64,000 nt of DNA, taken from the NCBI GenBank assembly GCA_013299045.1, contig JAAFJX010000018.1, positions 20,822-84,821 of the forward strand, in the 5' to 3' direction. This DNA is from Cytophagales bacterium. GTDB lineage: Bacteria > Bacteroidota > Bacteroidia > Cytophagales > Bernardetiaceae. A model generated the notes under the pieces. That model was not told the DNA's origin, ran no database searches, and saw only the letters and a program-made list of their open reading frames with translations. The position numbers and the translations under genes are program-made. Position 1 is the first letter of the stretch, and each line of letters opens with the position of its first letter. Of this stretch, positions 62,126 through 64,000 are shown in pieces.

Positions 62126-62341
62126 TTAGTTTTTCGCCATTGCACCACTTTTCAAAAAAGTGCGCTTGTCGCCTAGTTGTGCGTCGTAGGAACGGAAAGG
62201 CGTTTCGTAGAGGTCTAGCTCATGCAGGGTTTCTAATTCGTTTTGGGCGTTGTAGAGCCAGCGGAAGTCCCCTTGCGTTTCTAGGCCCTTCAGGTTCAGA
62301 CCAAAAGGGTCGTAGTGGTTTTCTTGCACGGCTTTGGTCAT
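62126..62341 (-). pseudogene. RHS-core fragment, detached
   Basis: The 71-residue frame starts MTKAVQENHYDPFGLNLKGL, the strongly conserved end region of Bacteroidota RHS repeat-associated core domains, and continues RWLYNAQNELETLHELDLYETPFRSYDAQLG before leaving the family pattern (DKRTFLKSGAMAKN). It has no RHS repeats in front of it: the preceding ORF on the strand is the putative immunity gene, whose stop overlaps this ATG (ATGA). It is therefore a displaced piece of an RHS gene. Confidence 0.7.
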
Positions 62342-62844
62342 TTATTAATCAAAGGGCTTATCTGATACATTCCGCTGCCTTGAAACTCAAAACCAGCTTC
62401 TATATCAGGCGAAACAATGATAGCGGTATCTAATGCCTCATGATTAGAAACCCAATTTGTCCAAAGACCAAAATCAATCAATGTATCAGTCCTGCCTAAT
62501 AGCTCGTAAAAATCATAAACTAATAAAAAATCAATCAATATCTCAATATTGACAAAAATTATCATACCAGAATCCACTGCGAAAATTCTTTTATCATCAT
62601 TTTTTATCTGTGAACTACTGATAGTTTTCATATCAGATAAAAGGAATGAGGTGCTGCTTGGTGCATATTCTGCAAATGGAGTATCTGTATATGGAAACGC
62701 CATTTTTCTGATGTCATCAAGATTTACACCTGAGAGACGCGGGAGTAAATCCTTTATATACATGAGGTATAATGCGTCAATAACGATGTATTGTTTGCCA
62801 ATTCTCAAAGAAATAGGCTCACCATTCATTGAAATATTTTTCAT
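62338..62844 (-). CDS. Putative immunity protein of the RHS-type toxin
   Basis: A 168-residue protein that I do not recognise, without signal peptide (MKNISMNGEPISLRIGKQYI...). It starts 6 bases after the toxin gene stop on the same strand, is AT-rich and acidic, and is therefore assigned by position as the cognate immunity protein. Its ATG lies within an unusually compact toxin-immunity-RHS fragment arrangement. No known immunity family could be identified by eye. Confidence 0.6.
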   Translation of the reverse strand: MKNISMNGEPISLRIGKQYIVIDALYLMYIKDLLPRLSGVNLDDIRKMAFPYTDTPFAEYAPSSTSFLLSDMKTISSSQIKNDDKRIFAVDSGMIIFVNIEILIDFLLVYDFYELLGRTDTLIDFGLWTNWVSNHEALDTAIIVSPDIEAGFEFQGSGMYQISPLINK

Positions 62845-62850
62845 AAAAAT

Positions 62851-63738
62851 TTACTTATATGGTGTATAATTCAAGTGATTAAGTCCATACTCTTCAAGAA
62901 GTCCCTCTGCAAAATTAAATATTTCAGAGGGCGAAGCCGATGGATTAGCACCTATAAAAGCACTCCAGCGTTGATTCCATTGACCATTCATATAACCAAT
63001 TCCTTTCCCATGAATACCTTTCAAGTGTGATTCTGCACTAATTAGAACAGTATAATCATCAATATTTGAAATTCCTTGCTTTAAGAACCAACCTCTAAAC
63101 TGCTGTGGGAGTATATGGTGACGATGAAGAACTTTTGCTCCCGTTAAAAGAATAGAACCAACTTTAGCATATTTAACAAGCTGAAGTGGTTCTAATAATA
63201 CTCCACCCGCATTTAAGAACGCATCTGTACCGCTCATAGTATGCCCACCTATGGTTTTTCCATCGCCCCAAAGATAAGAAACTACATTAGCAATAGAGCC
63301 TGAAGGCGAACACTCCATGATAGCAGTTGCTATGGGTTTGCCTACTTCGGTGGCTTTCTTATCTAGAAAATTGACATACTTGCTTACTTTATCTTTAGCT
63401 GCATCTAAAAATCCAGGCTTTACTGGTGGGTCATTGTAGCCATCTTGATTTGGCGGCCTGCTTATATTTGGTTTATAATCGTTTGCATTAGGGCCACCTC
63501 TGGCGTTCATATTTTCCCAGCTTTTCGCCGCATTAAGCTGATGTTCAATGCTATTTTCTTCTGCAACAGCGCCGCTAGCGTTGCCACCCTCATCATCACC
63601 CGCAGACTGCTCTGGAGCAGGCATCTTTTCTAAAGTCATTTCTACGTTAGGCCCTGCGCTGGCGAGTGTAGGCATTTCTTTGATGGGTTCGAGCATGAGC
63701 GCGATAGAAAGGTCATCAAAATAGGCGCGGTAGAGCAA
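62851..63738 (-). CDS. RHS-derived polymorphic toxin with HNH-like C-terminal domain
   Basis: The first residues (LYRAYFDDLSIALMLEP) match the part of a Bacteroidota RHS core that normally precedes VQENHYDPFG, and then the core stops. A Pro/Gly/Asn-rich linker leads to a C-terminal ~95-residue domain: KVLHRHHILPQQFRGWF, SAESHLKGIHGKGIGYMNGQWNQRWSAF. The HHILPQQF and HLKGIHGKG histidines suggest an HNH-like nuclease of the DUF2380 sort seen on RHS toxins. The only available upstream start is TTG at 63738, since the frame is closed by the preceding gene's TAA at 63745; an ATG at 63696 is an alternative. The gene is thus a 5'-truncated toxin tip. Confidence 0.65.
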   Translation of the reverse strand: MLYRAYFDDLSIALMLEPIKEMPTLASAGPNVEMTLEKMPAPEQSAGDDEGGNASGAVAEENSIEHQLNAAKSWENMNARGGPNANDYKPNISRPPNQDGYNDPPVKPGFLDAAKDKVSKYVNFLDKKATEVGKPIATAIMECSPSGSIANVVSYLWGDGKTIGGHTMSGTDAFLNAGGVLLEPLQLVKYAKVGSILLTGAKVLHRHHILPQQFRGWFLKQGISNIDDYTVLISAESHLKGIHGKGIGYMNGQWNQRWSAFIGANPSASPSEIFNFAEGLLEEYGLNHLNYTPYK

Positions 63739-63744
63739 CGAGCC

Positions 63745-64000
63745 TTATTTCTTCTCGTTCAGTTTACGCAAAAGCTCCTCTATGAGTTTGTCTTTTTCAC
63801 TAAGCGCTTGGTCTTTTTCACTAAGTGCTTGTTTTTGTTCATTAAGTGCTTGGTCTTTTTCACTAAGCGCTTGGTCTTTTGCATTAAGTGCTTGCTCTTT
63901 CTCTTTCAGCTCTTTTTTCTTTTCGGCTAGTTCTTTGCGTAATTTTCGCTCTTTGCGCCCAAATAAAGCATTGAAGGTACGCCAAGCCTCTTGCTCGTCT
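63745..64000 (-). CDS. C-terminus of a coiled-coil protein (5' part outside window)
   Basis: The last 84 residues of a gene that continues beyond the window: DEQEAWRTFNALFGRKERKLRKELAEKK, then heptads (EQALNAK, DQALSEK, DQALNEQ, KQALSEK, DQALSEK) and EELLRKLNEKK before the TAA at 63745. The heptad pattern predicts a long coiled coil. Similar charged tails are found on PD-(D/E)XK transposase-like (Rpn) proteins, but the N-terminal part needed to decide is not here. The stop is 6 bases before the TTG start of the toxin frame. Confidence 0.7.
   Translation of the reverse strand, partial: DEQEAWRTFNALFGRKERKLRKELAEKKKELKEKEQALNAKDQALSEKDQALNEQKQALSEKDQALSEKDKLIEELLRKLNEKK
63793..63900. repeat. 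21-bp in-frame tandem repeat, about five units
   Basis: Units such as TTTTTCACTAAGCGCTTGGTC repeat about five times with few changes and encode the heptads of the coiled-coil tail on the minus strand. Differences such as GCG/GCA in the Ala codon are silent, so here (unlike 41.8-42.1 kb) the repeat is coding. Length polymorphism by slippage is likely. Confidence 0.8.

Overview
The window reads as a chromosomal segment of a Bacteroidota bacterium, most likely from the Cytophagales side. I base this on several things seen in the sequence: a DUF5777 barrel next to a YceI protein, a DUF5723 porin-like protein, DUF4396 and DUF2339 membrane proteins, a TonB-dependent receptor with an N-terminal carboxypeptidase-regulatory-like domain, a short HPF, RHS proteins of the Bacteroidota type (QENHYDPFG core), almost no Shine-Dalgarno sequences, and promoters of the TTTG-N17-20-TAnnTTTG type. 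No species call is possible from this evidence. Most of the window is ordinary housekeeping DNA of moderate GC, interrupted by AT-rich accessory patches.

Layout. 1-4 kb: leuS (3' part), tyrS, rnc and tRNA-Thr(TGT). 4.5-7.5 kb: a family 9 glycosyltransferase, an M48 lipoprotein protease and a DUF2520 dehydrogenase. 7.7-16.4 kb (all minus): sucA, an acyl-CoA dehydrogenase, an LpxL-type acyltransferase coupled to a DUF5723 outer-membrane protein, and rpsA with a near-consensus promoter. 16.7-17.3 kb: a ~437-bp repeat element. 17.4-23.6 kb (minus): leucine dehydrogenase, oligopeptidase B, rimO and a dihydroorotase homologue that has lost its metal ligands. 23.9-27.2 kb (plus): an alpha/beta hydrolase, a lipoprotein, DUF5777 and YceI. 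27.2-27.6 kb: a second copy of the repeat element with perfect 17-bp terminal inverted repeats. 27.8-30.3 kb (minus): DoxX, SRPBCC and a frameshifted ArsR regulator, then hpf and an exported coiled-coil protein. 30.7-36.5 kb: glycosyltransferases, an AT-rich two-gene nuclease cassette whose first gene is broken, thymidine kinase, and a carboxynorspermidine-synthase-like enzyme.

36.8-41.5 kb (plus): a 1055-residue WG-repeat protein, pdxJ and a family 2 glycosyltransferase. 41.5-42.1 kb: very AT-rich non-coding DNA holding a 21-bp minisatellite. 42.1-46.1 kb (minus): DoxX, a site-2 protease, an M16 peptidase and superoxide dismutase. 46.1-46.7 kb: a decayed IS5-like element that shares its right end with the repeat element. 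46.9-48.4 kb (plus): DUF2167 plus an overlapping unknown gene. 48.5-52.0 kb (minus): a metal-handling locus (AraC regulator with a CxxC metal-binding-like N-terminus, HMA-DUF4396 membrane protein, TonB receptor). 52.2-58.6 kb: spoT/relA, a barrel protein, a SnoaL-like protein, TerC, a 39-residue membrane peptide and an orphan ABC ATPase. 59-62.1 kb: DUF2339. 62.1-64 kb (minus): a rearranged RHS toxin/immunity cassette and the end of a heptad-repeat coiled-coil protein.

The most unusual observations are: (i) the dispersed element at 16.9 and 27.2 kb, whose interior holds three nested inverted repeats with conserved arms and divergent loops; (ii) the RHS toxin-immunity cassette lying between two pieces of a split RHS core; (iii) the broken two-gene nuclease cassette; (iv) the dihydroorotase paralogue without catalytic residues; and (v) the 21-bp minisatellite with a strictly kept period. 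I cannot show that any of these is a new system without database searches.
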